64,000 nucleotides of DNA, taken from NCBI RefSeq assembly GCF_042653205.1, contig NZ_JBHSHY010000021.1:39885-103884 (forward strand), in the 5' to 3' direction. The notes beneath the pieces are model-generated. The model saw only the letters and a list, made by a program, of their open reading frames with translations. It ran no database searches and had not been told where the DNA came from. Origin of the DNA: Paenibacillus_Z sp042653205. GTDB taxonomy: Bacteria; Bacillota; Bacilli; Paenibacillales; Paenibacillaceae. The position numbers and the translations under genes are program-made. Each line of letters begins with the position of its first letter. Position 1 is the stretch's first letter. Below, piece after piece: positions 52,501-61,757 of this stretch.

Positions 52501-53276
52501 AAGAGTCGGACAACGCGTTTCAATACGAAGGACTCTGGTCCCTGCAGACGAACGCCGGCTACTCCGGCGGCGGCGCGCGGGAGACCGATAGCGCGGGTGC
52601 GTACGCGGTATTTTCGTTCACCGGCACGAACGCGGTACTGAAAGCCGCGACGACGCCGAAGAGCGGCAAGGTCACGATTCTGGTCGACGATCGGCCCGAG
52701 ACGGCGAAGACGGTCGATCTGTACAGCGAGGCGACGCGTTACCAGGTGCCGGTCTTCGATACGGACACGCTGTCTTACGGTCCGCACACGCTGCGCATCG
52801 TCAACATCCATGCGAAGAACGAGAAGTCCGGCGGGTACAGCATGAACGTCGACGCCGTCGTCGTGAAGAAGCCGGCGGGCGGCGAAAGCTTGAAAATTTA
52901 TCAGGACATGAGCCCGTTCGTGAGCTTTACCGGCGTTTGGACTACGCACCTGTCCGCCAAGAATTCCGGCGGCAGCGCCAAATACTCCGATGCGACCGGC
53001 AATGCCGCGAAGCTGGCCTTCTTGGGGACGAAGGTCACGGTGTTGGCTCAAACCGGGGCGAGCCGGGGCATGGTCGATATTTATATCGACGGCGCGAAAG
53101 CGAACGAAGAACCGGTCGATTTGTACAGCGAAGACTTCCAATACCAGGTGCCGGTATTCGAATCAGCCGTTCTGCCTTCCGGAAGCCACGAGATCAAGGT
53201 CGTCAACACGGGCGGGAAGAACGACCGGTCCTCCGGCCATACCGTCAGCATCGACGCGTTTTACGTTATCAAATAG
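49533..53276 (+). CDS. Secreted S8-family pseudoprotease with three C-terminal sandwich modules
   Basis: A 1247-residue exported protein: signal peptide (1-32), an S8 pro-domain-like part (VIVKYKDSADR to VLYAEPDVRI, about 64-130), a subtilase domain (about 190-715), a PPC-like domain (about 745-850), and three related beta-sandwich modules (about 857-980, 983-1117, 1121-1247). Catalytic Asp231 is present in ILDTGVD, but the His position is Tyr289 (DFYGTQIAGV), the oxyanion Asn position is Glu377 (SAGED), and the nucleophile Ser position is Tyr677 (TGSYLAPAYASG). It should therefore not cleave peptides. A GATase-like insert lies at about 490-615. The start is TTG 49533, eight bases after AGAAGGAG. 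The gene encoded at 57767 is its active paralogue. Confidence 0.88.
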   Translation: MKRKATKRSFAMMLSASLAFGLFPSALHAEAIADMPLKSAPPMAPNGIPKLDRPFEAPGGQRVIVKYKDSADRTRVRAASAAERVEPLSRFNMEVLDLAPGTDAGSVAASLSANPDVLYAEPDVRIRKHESLKPKPNGASPGASASDSASGKPPAASPDSAAALPKAASEAAVSAVVPSYPNDPLFSSQWGLHNEGQDIEGSTPSNDVDVDAPEAWGVTKGSPDTIVAILDTGVDINHPDLAANVWHNAKEIPGNGVDDDGDGFIDDYYGWNFYGNDNQPYSIYDDDFYGTQIAGVLAAKDENSTGISGVAPNIRYMPLKVMGSGGGYVSDALRAIDYAERMGAKIANISWSTETYSNALKDAINASDMLFVTSAGEDYVNTNKDDFPEYPAAYDSDNILSVAGLGMDGHFYNVYGMKSVDIAAPILKIMTTLPTRDPGVGAEIDNGTYKVIYNEMGFEGMWTGKADKIENRQESFDRSLAYLGKPDGSASSILLVDDEEIPEEDDFSILWRYKSHLDAAGADYDIVKVPSGADGPSLEKMSQYDIVIWFTGFGFGSSPDGRPTTVLRGADQTNLTSYLNGGGHLMLTGAGALTNIETSDFVKNVLHLDFVRYDFFRGYSDISRWRTAEGQPGTIYDGQRYDITGITFADYKSYDESIAHINLAVPMPDYDYDTGSYLAPAYASGAAALVLSQDPTLDAKEVKERVLLSGKHLESLWNDDRQGYMDNGRMVDAFRAVSDDDVPGKPLKPLQTDSIDSGDMQDMYYVHLNAGDKLNLSLSAETGSNFMLALYNPDLKSHMDWDAQDKVLGSSVAAGEPATIAYQADRTGYYYVGVFFMGSSGTYTLGMNADPANTAGTYEDNAGAVAFEGPWAEKADDGYSGGTIKTVDSAGRAKFAFTGSRIELTALKDDTMGIADVYIDGVKTASPSLYGKTPQPKQTIYEQSLPYGYHIIEVAWTGKADPAAKRTVHAINVDAFVVGDGGGTYTSVAEESDNAFQYEGLWSLQTNAGYSGGGARETDSAGAYAVFSFTGTNAVLKAATTPKSGKVTILVDDRPETAKTVDLYSEATRYQVPVFDTDTLSYGPHTLRIVNIHAKNEKSGGYSMNVDAVVVKKPAGGESLKIYQDMSPFVSFTGVWTTHLSAKNSGGSAKYSDATGNAAKLAFLGTKVTVLAQTGASRGMVDIYIDGAKANEEPVDLYSEDFQYQVPVFESAVLPSGSHEIKVVNTGGKNDRSSGHTVSIDAFYVIK

Positions 53277-53335
53277 ATCCGGCTTGCACTAGCATCGGCG
53301 CTTCTTAACATTCATGGGAAATGGGGAACCGAGAC

Positions 53336-56300
53336 TTGAAAAACGTACTCTTGAAAAAGTCGGCCGCTCTGACGGCGGCCGCGCTGCTGCTCCTGAACGT
53401 GCCTGCGCACGTGTTCGCCGCGGATAACGCGGCGGCCGGCGCGATGAGCGGCATGCCGAAACTCGACTACCAGCAGCTGAAAGCGGCTCTTGCGAAAGCG
53501 TCGTCGGCCGAAACATCGTCGGCGCCGATTATCTCGCCGAACTTGAACACGAAATCGACCGGCAGCGTGAACGTCATCGTGCGGTTCAGCAAGGAACCGG
53601 TAACGCTCGGCCGCTATGCTGCCCAGTTGCGCAGACAGGCGTTCTCGGCGCAAGCGGCGACGCAGGCGATCCAGCAAGAGCAGGCCGCTTTCGTCAGCGC
53701 CTCCAAGGCGAAAGGCGTGTCGCTGAAGGTGAACCGCAAATTCAATACCGTTCTGAACGGCATGGAAATCACGGTGCGCGCGGACCAGATTCCGACGCTG
53801 GCGAAGCTTCCGGGCGTTGTCGGCATCAGCGAAAACCTGACGTATTATCCGCTTGCCGCGGACGGCGGCGGCGCGGCCGTCGCGGCCGGTCCGGTCTACG
53901 ACGATGCCCCGCTTAAGCAAATCGGCGTCGATAAAGCCTGGGCGGAAGGCTACACGGGCAAGGGCATGAAGGTAGCCGTCCTGGATACGGGCGTCGATTA
54001 CAGTCACCCGGATTTGACCATCGCCGGCGGCTACGACTCCTTTAATCAAGACATCGATCCGTATGAGGATACGCCGCTGACGCCGAATCAGGATCCGCTC
54101 GGCATTGGCTTCGAGGGCACCCAGCACGGCACGCACGTCTCGGGCACGATCGTGGGCCGGGCGCTCAACACGTCGGCGTCGCAGGTTCAGAAGGGCGTCG
54201 CGTACGACGCGGATTTGTACGTCTACAAGGTGCTCGGCAGATTGTCGAACGGGCTTGTGCGAGGTGACTCGGCCTCGATCATCGACGGCATCGAGCGGGC
54301 GGTCCGTGACGGCGTGGACGTTATCAACATGTCGCTCGGCGCAGACGTGAACAAGAACCCGAACTCGCCGGATTCGATCGCGGTTAACAACGCGGTGCTG
54401 GCGGGGGTCACCGTCGTCGTCGCGAACGGCAACGCCGCGATGGATGGTCCGTATTATTACTCGATGGGCGAGCCTGCGGCGGCGCAGCTGGCTTTCGCCG
54501 TCGGCGCGGCAACGAGCCCGAGCGGCATTCCGATCTACAGCGCGAGCGTTACGCACCAAATCTCGGGCGGCGCCCCGTCCGAAGCGAAGCCGCTGAAGCT
54601 GGCCCAATGGAAGACCGGCCAAGAGGACTTCGAAGCCTTGTTCGGCAGCGATCCGATCGAAGCCGTGTACGTGGGGCTCGGCAAGGATACCGATTACAAG
54701 AACGTGAACGTGACGGGCAAGATCGCGTTCGTGTCGCGCGGCGACCTCACCTTCGTCGATAAAATCGCCAACGCGAAGAAGCACGGCGCGCTTGCCGTCA
54801 TCATGTTCAACGGCAACGCGAAGGTCGTCGGCGGCGTGACGGTTCCCGATCTGACCGAGGACCAGGCCGGACGCAACGGCTTGATCGGCCTTGATTCGGG
54901 CTCGGGTCCGGACAATATTCCGACGTTCGACATGGCCGGCGCCGATGGCCGGGCGCTCGCGCGCCAGCTGACGGCCGCCGCGGGCAAGACGCTCAGCTTT
55001 ACGTTCCAAGCCATTCACAAGCAGATCGACAAAGGCGATCATATGGCGGATTTCAGCTCCCGTGGACCGAATTCGGACGGCAATTACAGCATTAAGCCGG
55101 ACCTTGTCGCGCCGGGCGTCAATATCTATTCAACGTGGCCGATGTACGGCAAGGACCATCCGGGCACGGATTACAGCCAGGCTTACATGCGCGAATCGGG
55201 CACGAGCATGGCGACGCCTCACGTCGCGGGACTCGCGCTGCTCGTGAAACAAGCGCACCGGGACTGGAGTCCGCTCGATATCCGCGCCGCGCTCGACAAC
55301 ACGTCGGAAGGCATCCAAGACGAATTCGGAACGCGCTATGATGTCTACTCTCAAGGCTCGGGCCGGGCGAATGTAGCAAACGCCATCGCGACGCCTGCTC
55401 TGCTGAAATCGATGGACCCCATCACGATTTACGACAGCAACATGAACGCGATGCAGATGGCGAGCGAAGCGGGCAGCGTCAGCTTCGGCATGATCGAAGC
55501 CGGGTCGCAGGTAGCGAAGCCGCTGGAACTGGAAAACAAGTCGGACGAAGCCCTGACCTATAAGGCGCGCGTGGAAATGCACCCCGAGGTCACGTCGGAT
55601 CCCGATCCGCTTCGCGCCGTGCCGACGCCGGACGTCTCCAAGATCGGCATGACCCTGGAAGGACTGAACGAGGACGGCACGCTGACGGTTGCGCCCGGCG
55701 GCGATGCGGACTTCGCGCTGAAGGCCGAAGCGCAAGCGGACGCGGCGGACGGCGTGTATGAAGGTGAAGTGGTGCTGGAGAGCGAAGGCGTGCCGACGCT
55801 GCACCTGCCGTTCGTCCTTCACATCGGCGAAGATTCCGATCCGACGGAATGGGGCATCACGGATGTGAAGACGTCGGATATGGTGGCCGCTCCTAATCAT
55901 CCGATCGATTTGACGGCGAAGCTGAACGCCAAGGACATTCAGGAGCTTGCGCTGGTGGCCGAGCCGTTGGATCCATTCACGCCGGGATGTCTCGTATCAG
56001 AGATGTACGACACGGAGCTGTCGACCATTCCGACCGGGCCGGTCAAATTCGAGCAGATTGACGGCAGCTGCATCAATACCGACGATCTGCGGCTAGACGA
56101 CGAGGGGAATTACCTTCTCAGCGTGATGGAAGGGGTCTATGAGCTCAAACTGGTCGCGCTGCACATCGATAAAAAGACGGGCGAAGCCGATTACGACCAC
56201 ATGCAAGTCGCATACACGACCGTCAAGTTCAGTAGTAACGCGATACCTGGCGACGGTAACCCGGGCGATGGTAACCCGGGCGACGGTAACCCGGGCGACG

Positions 56301-57643
56301 GTAATCCGGGCAATGGTAATCCGGGCAATGGTAATCCGGGCAATGGCAATCCGGGCAATGGCAATCCGGGCAACGGCGTTCCGGGCGGATTACCTGGCGG
56401 TACGACGGGCAACGGGGGCGTGACGCCTTCGGCAGGCGCCATTGTGCCGACCGTCCTCGAGCAAGGCCAAACGGCTATAGCCGCCGAAACGTCAACCGCG
56501 CTTCAAGGCGACCAGTTGGTCGTGACCGTGACGGACGAAGCGCTGCGGCAGGCAATCGCGGCCGCGAAGCAATCCCCGGCGGCCATTACGCTGAGCGCGG
56601 CGGACAAGAACGCGGCGCAAGCGCAGCTGCAGCTGACGCCTGCGCAAGTCGGCTTGCTGCGCGAGGCGCCGGCGAACAGTTCGGTCGTCTTCACGTGGAA
56701 CGATACATCCTCCGTCGCCTTCCCGCTGTCGGCGCTCAAGGGCGCAGCGGACGGCGCGGGATTGAACGTGCTCGTTGCGAAGAATGAAGCGTCCAAAGCG
56801 AAGTTCCGAGCCGCGTATCCGGAAGCCGAGCTTCTCGGCGACGCCTACGCGTTCGAAGCGGAATTCGCGCTGAACGGCAAGTCGACGCCGGCTGTCTTCA
56901 AGCCGGAGCAATCGTTCAAGCGTTCCTTTGTCATCGGAACGTCCGCAGATACGGCAACGACGGGCGTCCTCTATGAAGAAGACGGCAGCGTAAGTCCGGT
57001 AGCCGCAACGTTCAAAACGGCCGCCGGCTCGACGATCGCCACGATCGACCGTCCGGGCTTGTCGACCTACGTGGCGGCCAAGCGCAGCGTCGCGTTTACC
57101 GATATCGGCGCTTCCTGGGCAAAAGAAGACATCCAATCGCTGGCAGGCAAGTTCCTGCTGAACGGCACGACGGCAGGCAAGTTCGAGCCTAAGGCGAATG
57201 TCACGCGCGCGCAATTCGCGTCGATGCTCGTCCGCGGACTCGGCTTGCAGAAGACGGCGGAGCCGGCTCCGTTCGGCGACGTGACGACGAAAGACTGGTT
57301 CGCGCAGGATGTCGCCTCCGCGTACGCGGCGGGCCTCATCGAAGGCGCGGACGGCCAATTCCGTCCGAACGCCCAGATCAGCCGTCAAGATCTGACGGTC
57401 ATGCTGGCCAGAGCGGCCGAACTGCTTAAGCTGGCGAAGCCGTCCGGCACGCATAAGCCTTACGCGGATGCGGCACAGATCAGTTCGTACGCGCAAGCGA
57501 GCGTACAGACGGTGAGCGACCTCGGCCTGATGGAGGGGTACGACACGAAGAACGGCATCGCGTTCGATCCGCGCGGCGCGACGAGCCGCGAAGCCGTGGC
57601 GAAGGTGCTCCGCAGCTTGCTTCAAGCCGCCGGCCTGATTTAA
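53336..57643 (+). CDS. SLH-anchored subtilisin-like (Vpr-type) serine protease
   Basis: A 1435-residue surface protease. A signal peptide (1-30) is followed by an inhibitor_I9 pro-domain (about 65-180), and an S8 domain with an intact triad: Asp217 (VLDTGVD), His264 (QHGTHVSG) and Ser624 (SGTSMATPHVAG), with Asn366 as oxyanion residue. A PA domain is inserted at about 440-560. Fn3-like sandwich domains, a GDGNP/GNGNP repeat linker (about 972-1016), a further sandwich domain, and three SLH domains (about 1245-1435) anchor it to the cell wall polymer. It should degrade proteins at the surface. TTG 53336 is preferred, nine bases after GGGG; ATG 53321 is the alternative and adds five residues. 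Confidence 0.92.
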   Translation: MKNVLLKKSAALTAAALLLLNVPAHVFAADNAAAGAMSGMPKLDYQQLKAALAKASSAETSSAPIISPNLNTKSTGSVNVIVRFSKEPVTLGRYAAQLRRQAFSAQAATQAIQQEQAAFVSASKAKGVSLKVNRKFNTVLNGMEITVRADQIPTLAKLPGVVGISENLTYYPLAADGGGAAVAAGPVYDDAPLKQIGVDKAWAEGYTGKGMKVAVLDTGVDYSHPDLTIAGGYDSFNQDIDPYEDTPLTPNQDPLGIGFEGTQHGTHVSGTIVGRALNTSASQVQKGVAYDADLYVYKVLGRLSNGLVRGDSASIIDGIERAVRDGVDVINMSLGADVNKNPNSPDSIAVNNAVLAGVTVVVANGNAAMDGPYYYSMGEPAAAQLAFAVGAATSPSGIPIYSASVTHQISGGAPSEAKPLKLAQWKTGQEDFEALFGSDPIEAVYVGLGKDTDYKNVNVTGKIAFVSRGDLTFVDKIANAKKHGALAVIMFNGNAKVVGGVTVPDLTEDQAGRNGLIGLDSGSGPDNIPTFDMAGADGRALARQLTAAAGKTLSFTFQAIHKQIDKGDHMADFSSRGPNSDGNYSIKPDLVAPGVNIYSTWPMYGKDHPGTDYSQAYMRESGTSMATPHVAGLALLVKQAHRDWSPLDIRAALDNTSEGIQDEFGTRYDVYSQGSGRANVANAIATPALLKSMDPITIYDSNMNAMQMASEAGSVSFGMIEAGSQVAKPLELENKSDEALTYKARVEMHPEVTSDPDPLRAVPTPDVSKIGMTLEGLNEDGTLTVAPGGDADFALKAEAQADAADGVYEGEVVLESEGVPTLHLPFVLHIGEDSDPTEWGITDVKTSDMVAAPNHPIDLTAKLNAKDIQELALVAEPLDPFTPGCLVSEMYDTELSTIPTGPVKFEQIDGSCINTDDLRLDDEGNYLLSVMEGVYELKLVALHIDKKTGEADYDHMQVAYTTVKFSSNAIPGDGNPGDGNPGDGNPGDGNPGNGNPGNGNPGNGNPGNGNPGNGVPGGLPGGTTGNGGVTPSAGAIVPTVLEQGQTAIAAETSTALQGDQLVVTVTDEALRQAIAAAKQSPAAITLSAADKNAAQAQLQLTPAQVGLLREAPANSSVVFTWNDTSSVAFPLSALKGAADGAGLNVLVAKNEASKAKFRAAYPEAELLGDAYAFEAEFALNGKSTPAVFKPEQSFKRSFVIGTSADTATTGVLYEEDGSVSPVAATFKTAAGSTIATIDRPGLSTYVAAKRSVAFTDIGASWAKEDIQSLAGKFLLNGTTAGKFEPKANVTRAQFASMLVRGLGLQKTAEPAPFGDVTTKDWFAQDVASAYAAGLIEGADGQFRPNAQISRQDLTVMLARAAELLKLAKPSGTHKPYADAAQISSYAQASVQTVSDLGLMEGYDTKNGIAFDPRGATSREAVAKVLRSLLQAAGLI
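56249..56383 (+). repeat. 15-bp coding tandem repeat (GDGNP/GNGNP linker)
   Basis: Nine 15-base units encode four GDGNP, four GNGNP and one GNGVP. The repeat lies inside the SLH protease gene between the protease part and the anchor part, and can vary in copy number by slippage. Confidence 0.9.
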
Positions 57644-57766
57644 TATAATCCGTTTGTAATCGTTCGAGAGGATGGAGTACGAGGGGAAGCCGCGCGCCGG
57701 CTTCCTCCGCCGTCCTCCTCATGGTTGCGCGGCAGCCTATTATCTGTGACAGAAGGAGCCATTACC

Positions 57767-60700
57767 TTGAAAAGACAAGTACGCAAGCAAGCGCTCGTCG
57801 CGGCGCTTTCGTTGTCGACGGCGTTCGGTCTGACGGTTCCGGCATTCGCGGCCGACGCGGGATCGCCGGGCGGACGGGAGCCGGCCGCGCATACGAGCGC
57901 GGCGAAAGAACGTAAAAGCCAGTGGCCTTCGGCCGTTCCGTCCGCAAGTGCGGACGCCCTGACGGCGGGCGAACAATCGCCGCCGCCCGCGATTCCGTCC
58001 AACGGGCAGGATAAGTTTCTCGCGAGCCTGAAGAAGCGGGCGGATGCGGGTGCGAGTGCGCTTCCGGAGGAAAGCCGAATCATCGTGAAATACAAAGCGG
58101 GCTCGGGCAAAGAAGCGTTTAGCGCCCAATCCGCGGCGATCGCGGATGGTTGGACGCTGCCCGGCACGGACCTTGCCGTGCTGGAGACGCCGTCCGCCGT
58201 TGCCGGGGACTTGCTGGACGAACTCCGGAAGGATCCGAACGTTCTGTATGCCGAACCGGACGTCAAAATTAAAATGGCTTCCATGCCGAACGATCCATTG
58301 TTTCCCGACCAATGGGGGCTTCGCAACGTCGGGCAAATCATCAACGGCCCGATCAAAGGTCTTCCCGGCTTCGATATTAATGCCGTCAATGCATGGGAGA
58401 TTGGTCAAGGCGGCGCTGATGTCGTCGTCGCGGTGCTCGACACGGGCGTGGACGTTGCCCACCCGGACCTGCAGGCCAATATTTGGCGGAACGCGGGCGA
58501 AATTCCCGGCAACGGCATCGACGACGATGGCGACGGATTCGTGGACGACGTGAACGGCTGGGACTTCTATAACGGCGACGGCACGGTATACGATGCCACC
58601 CAAGGCGATTACCACGGCACCGCGGTCGCGGGCGTCATCGCGGCCTCGGCGAACAACGGCGTCGGCATAACCGGCGTCGCGCCGAACGTGAAGATCCTGC
58701 CTTTGAAAGTGCTGGGACCGGACGGAACCGGCTATGCTTCGGATGTCATCCGGGCGATTCAATACGCCGAGCGCGCCGGCGCGCGCATCGCGAACTTGAG
58801 CTGGACGACGGATACGTACAGCAAGGCGCTCAAGGACGCGATCGAAGCATCGCCGATGCTCTTCACCGTTGCGGCGGGGAACGATCCGAAGGAAGATTAC
58901 TTGAAGACGCCGAAAAATCTGGACGAGTCTCCGGTTTATCCGGCATCGTACGGCAGCCCGAACATCGTGACGGTCGGGTCGGTCGGTCCTGATGGCTTGT
59001 TCTCGTATTTCAGCAATTACGGGCCGGGAACCGTCGACTTGGCCGCCCCGGGCATCGCGGTGCTCAGCACGGCGCCGTCGAGGAATATCGGGCTCGGCGC
59101 GCAGATCGACAACGGCAATTTCAAAGCGATTTATAACATGTTCGGCTTTGAATCGATGCCGGTAAGCGACCAGCGGCGCGCGGCTTTCGACAACGCCATG
59201 CGTTTCTTGAGCGAAAGCGGCGGCGAGAAGCCGTCCGTTCTGCTCGTGCAGGACGACATGCACGACGCCGACTATCCGGACTTTCTCTCCGTGTATGCCG
59301 AGTTGCTGACTGGCGCCGGCTACGCGTACGACTTGCAGACGGTACCTTACGGCGCCGCCGGCCCATCGCTCGAGAAGATGAGCGGCTACGACGCGGTCAT
59401 CTGGTTCACGGGCTACGGCAACGATTCGTTGAACCCGGCCGACGTCGACCACGTCACCGCTTATCTGAACGGCGGCGGGCGCTTGCTCTTGACGGGACCG
59501 GGTACGCTGCTCCGTTTGGCCGATAAGCCGTTCATGCGCGATACGCTCCATCTGGACTTCGTCCGTTTCGAAGATTCCGCTAACGAGAGCTGGAACTCTG
59601 CGTCGGGGGTCTCGGGCACGGTTTACGATGGCGCCCAGTACAACCTGACGGATCTGGGGGTATTCAGCGATGTCGAAACGAATGATCCGGCCGTCACCCG
59701 CATCAATCTGGAAATCCCGGTGGACGATTACGACATGAGCTCGGGGACATCGATGTCCGCTCCGTACGCCGCGGGGGTGGCTGCGCTGCTGCTCGGCCAA
59801 GATCCGGCGCAGGATGCCGAAACGGTCAAGGCGCGTCTCAAGCTGAGCGGCAAGCCGCTCGCCTCGCTGCAAGGCAAGACGGCGAACGGCAAGATGCTGG
59901 ATGCCTATGGTGCGCTGACCGACGACGAGCTGCCGGGCAAACCGCTTGCGGAAGGCGATACAAGCGGGGAGCTGGACCTCGCCGGGAATCCGGATGACGT
60001 GTACTTCGTCCGCCTGCTTGCCGGCGATACGCTGTCGCTGTCGCTGACGGGAAGCGCGGATACGGATTACGACTTGTACGTCTACGCTCCAAGCTCGGAG
60101 ACGATCCAGTCCAGCAGCGGCATGGCGGCACGATCGGAGACGGAAGGAAGTTCCACGGAATCCATTGACTATCGGGCGCCGGAGACCGGTTATTACTACG
60201 TCGACGTGCACGCGTTCGCCGGCAAGGGAACGTACGAGCTGAAGACGTCCCGCGGAGCAGCGGCCGTGAACGGAGAGGGCGTTTACGAGGATAACGATCC
60301 GGCGCTCACGTTCGACGGCGCGTGGACAATAGCTTCCGACGTTGGCTATTCGGGCGGAACGGTCAAGCGCGTCAATTCCGAAGGCAGCGTGAGCTTCCCG
60401 TTCGGCGGCGGCGAGATCACGTGGACCGCCATGAAGGGACCGGATCAAGGCATCGCGGATGTGTACATTGACGGCGTCAAGGTTGCGTCTCCGTCCTTAT
60501 ACAATAATTGGCGGCAGATGCGGCAGGTCATCCTGAAGAAGTCGGTGCCGAAGGGATCCCACATGCTGACCATCAAGTGGACCGGTAATCAGGAAGCCTA
60601 CTCGGCCGGCTCGGCCATTAACGTGGACTCGCTCCGCGTGACAGCCCCTTCCGAAGCGTATACGGTGCGTCTGGAAGAGAATGACGTGAACTTCTCATTC

Positions 60701-61489
60701 AAGGGCGCTTGGAAGAAGGTGGAGAACGACAAGTTCTCGAACGGGCACGCTATGGGGTCGTACGCGACGGGAGACGAAGCCGTGCTTTCGTTTACCGGCA
60801 CGCGCGCGGTGCTGCTCTCCAACCGGCTGAACGGCATCTTTCCGAAGATCGCCGTGACTGTCGACGAGCGCCCCGAGTCGGAGGTCATCATCGATTTGAA
60901 CGGGGACAAGGACCGTAATGACACCTATCAGGTGCCGGTCTTCGACACGGGCGAACTGCCGAACGGGAAGCACTCCATCCGGATCGTCAACTTAACGATT
61001 TTCGACGCGATCGGGATGGCGCCGATCGTCGTCGATGCCCTCGTGGTGACCAAGGCGACGAAGGATGAAACGGCCAATTCGACGACGACGTCGATCGAGG
61101 ACATGAACGCGGCCGTTAAGTTCTCGGGACTCTGGCAGATGCACCTGTCTCCGCGTGACAGCGGCAACAGCGCCAAGAATTCGAACCAGAAGGGAAGCAC
61201 GGTCGAGGTGAAGTTCCGAGGGAATCAAATCATCGTCATGGGGACCAAAGGGCCGGATCGGGGCAAAGCCGACGTGTACCTCGACGGAAAGCTGGTGACG
61301 CCGAATCACATCGATCTGTACAGCCCGTCCTATCAATTTCAATCGCGCTTGTTCGAGCTTTCGGATCTGGACGATAAGCAGCACATCATCAAAATTGTCA
61401 ACGTTGGTGAGAAAAACGCGAAATCGTCAGGCAATTACATCTCGTTCGACTTGCTGAAAGTGATCGGGGATCAGTTCGAAATCGATTGA
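57767..61489 (+). CDS. Secreted S8-family serine protease with three C-terminal sandwich modules
   Basis: A 1240-residue exported protease, paralogous over its whole length to the protein encoded at 49533. It has a signal peptide (1-28), a pro-domain (to about 175) and an S8 domain with an intact triad: Asp225 (VLDTGVD), His283 (YHGTAVAG) and Ser662 (SGTSMSAPYAAG), with Asn372 (AAGND) as oxyanion residue. A GATase-like insert lies at about 480-600. A PPC domain (about 735-830) and three beta-sandwich modules (about 838-960, 963-1100, 1104-1240) follow. TTG 57767 is the start, with the same GACAGAAGGAG context as its paralogue. There is no SLH anchor, so it is either released or held by its sandwich modules. 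Confidence 0.92.
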   Translation: MKRQVRKQALVAALSLSTAFGLTVPAFAADAGSPGGREPAAHTSAAKERKSQWPSAVPSASADALTAGEQSPPPAIPSNGQDKFLASLKKRADAGASALPEESRIIVKYKAGSGKEAFSAQSAAIADGWTLPGTDLAVLETPSAVAGDLLDELRKDPNVLYAEPDVKIKMASMPNDPLFPDQWGLRNVGQIINGPIKGLPGFDINAVNAWEIGQGGADVVVAVLDTGVDVAHPDLQANIWRNAGEIPGNGIDDDGDGFVDDVNGWDFYNGDGTVYDATQGDYHGTAVAGVIAASANNGVGITGVAPNVKILPLKVLGPDGTGYASDVIRAIQYAERAGARIANLSWTTDTYSKALKDAIEASPMLFTVAAGNDPKEDYLKTPKNLDESPVYPASYGSPNIVTVGSVGPDGLFSYFSNYGPGTVDLAAPGIAVLSTAPSRNIGLGAQIDNGNFKAIYNMFGFESMPVSDQRRAAFDNAMRFLSESGGEKPSVLLVQDDMHDADYPDFLSVYAELLTGAGYAYDLQTVPYGAAGPSLEKMSGYDAVIWFTGYGNDSLNPADVDHVTAYLNGGGRLLLTGPGTLLRLADKPFMRDTLHLDFVRFEDSANESWNSASGVSGTVYDGAQYNLTDLGVFSDVETNDPAVTRINLEIPVDDYDMSSGTSMSAPYAAGVAALLLGQDPAQDAETVKARLKLSGKPLASLQGKTANGKMLDAYGALTDDELPGKPLAEGDTSGELDLAGNPDDVYFVRLLAGDTLSLSLTGSADTDYDLYVYAPSSETIQSSSGMAARSETEGSSTESIDYRAPETGYYYVDVHAFAGKGTYELKTSRGAAAVNGEGVYEDNDPALTFDGAWTIASDVGYSGGTVKRVNSEGSVSFPFGGGEITWTAMKGPDQGIADVYIDGVKVASPSLYNNWRQMRQVILKKSVPKGSHMLTIKWTGNQEAYSAGSAINVDSLRVTAPSEAYTVRLEENDVNFSFKGAWKKVENDKFSNGHAMGSYATGDEAVLSFTGTRAVLLSNRLNGIFPKIAVTVDERPESEVIIDLNGDKDRNDTYQVPVFDTGELPNGKHSIRIVNLTIFDAIGMAPIVVDALVVTKATKDETANSTTTSIEDMNAAVKFSGLWQMHLSPRDSGNSAKNSNQKGSTVEVKFRGNQIIVMGTKGPDRGKADVYLDGKLVTPNHIDLYSPSYQFQSRLFELSDLDDKQHIIKIVNVGEKNAKSSGNYISFDLLKVIGDQFEID

Positions 61490-61498
61490 TCCGGCAAC

Positions 61499-61538
61499 GG
61501 CGCCAACCCCCGAAACCGTATGGTGCGGGGGTTGCGCC
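61499..61538 (+). terminator. Hairpin after the third S8 gene
   Basis: GGCGCCAACCCCCG pairs with CGGGGGTTGCGCC around a loop near 61513-61525, with one bulged C. The T run is poor. It probably ends the protease transcript. Confidence 0.6.
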
Positions 61539-61626
61539 CTTGTAATACGCTTGTTAATTATTTTTCAATAATTCTTCATTTATTCAACGCTCTACTCTAC
61601 TAAAGTTAATTTTTTAAAGAAATCTA

Positions 61627-61656
61627 TTTACAAAATACTAGGTTCGGCTTTAGAAT
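61627..61656 (+). promoter_or_regulatory. Promoter of the peptide transporter genes
   Basis: TTTACA (61627-61632) stands 18 bases before TAGAAT (61651-61656) in an AT-rich region, about 100 bases upstream of the lipoprotein gene. Confidence 0.6.
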
Positions 61657-61757
61657 GTAATTGTCCTGTTAGAAAACATGACATTAATAAATGAATGGAA
61701 CTTTCGACAGGGGAGCCAGAAAAAAGTAGCGAAAAATAACAACGGGGAAGTGTGAAG

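Noticed and set aside
49533..53276. The first S8 gene as a decaying pseudogene
   Set aside because: The frame is intact over 3.7 kb with signal peptide and all domains preserved; only catalytic positions are changed, which points to a kept non-catalytic role.
56249..56383. Regular repeats resembling a CRISPR array
   Set aside because: Units are 15 bases with no spacers and encode a Gly/Asn/Pro linker in frame.
57740..60448. A 902-codon minus-strand open frame opposite the third S8 gene
   Set aside because: Composition is a reflected image of the protease gene (Arg/Val/His-rich) with no motif. The same holds for the long frames at 22222-24366 (minus), 11952-13679 (minus), 14801-16606 (minus) and 8236-9957 (plus).
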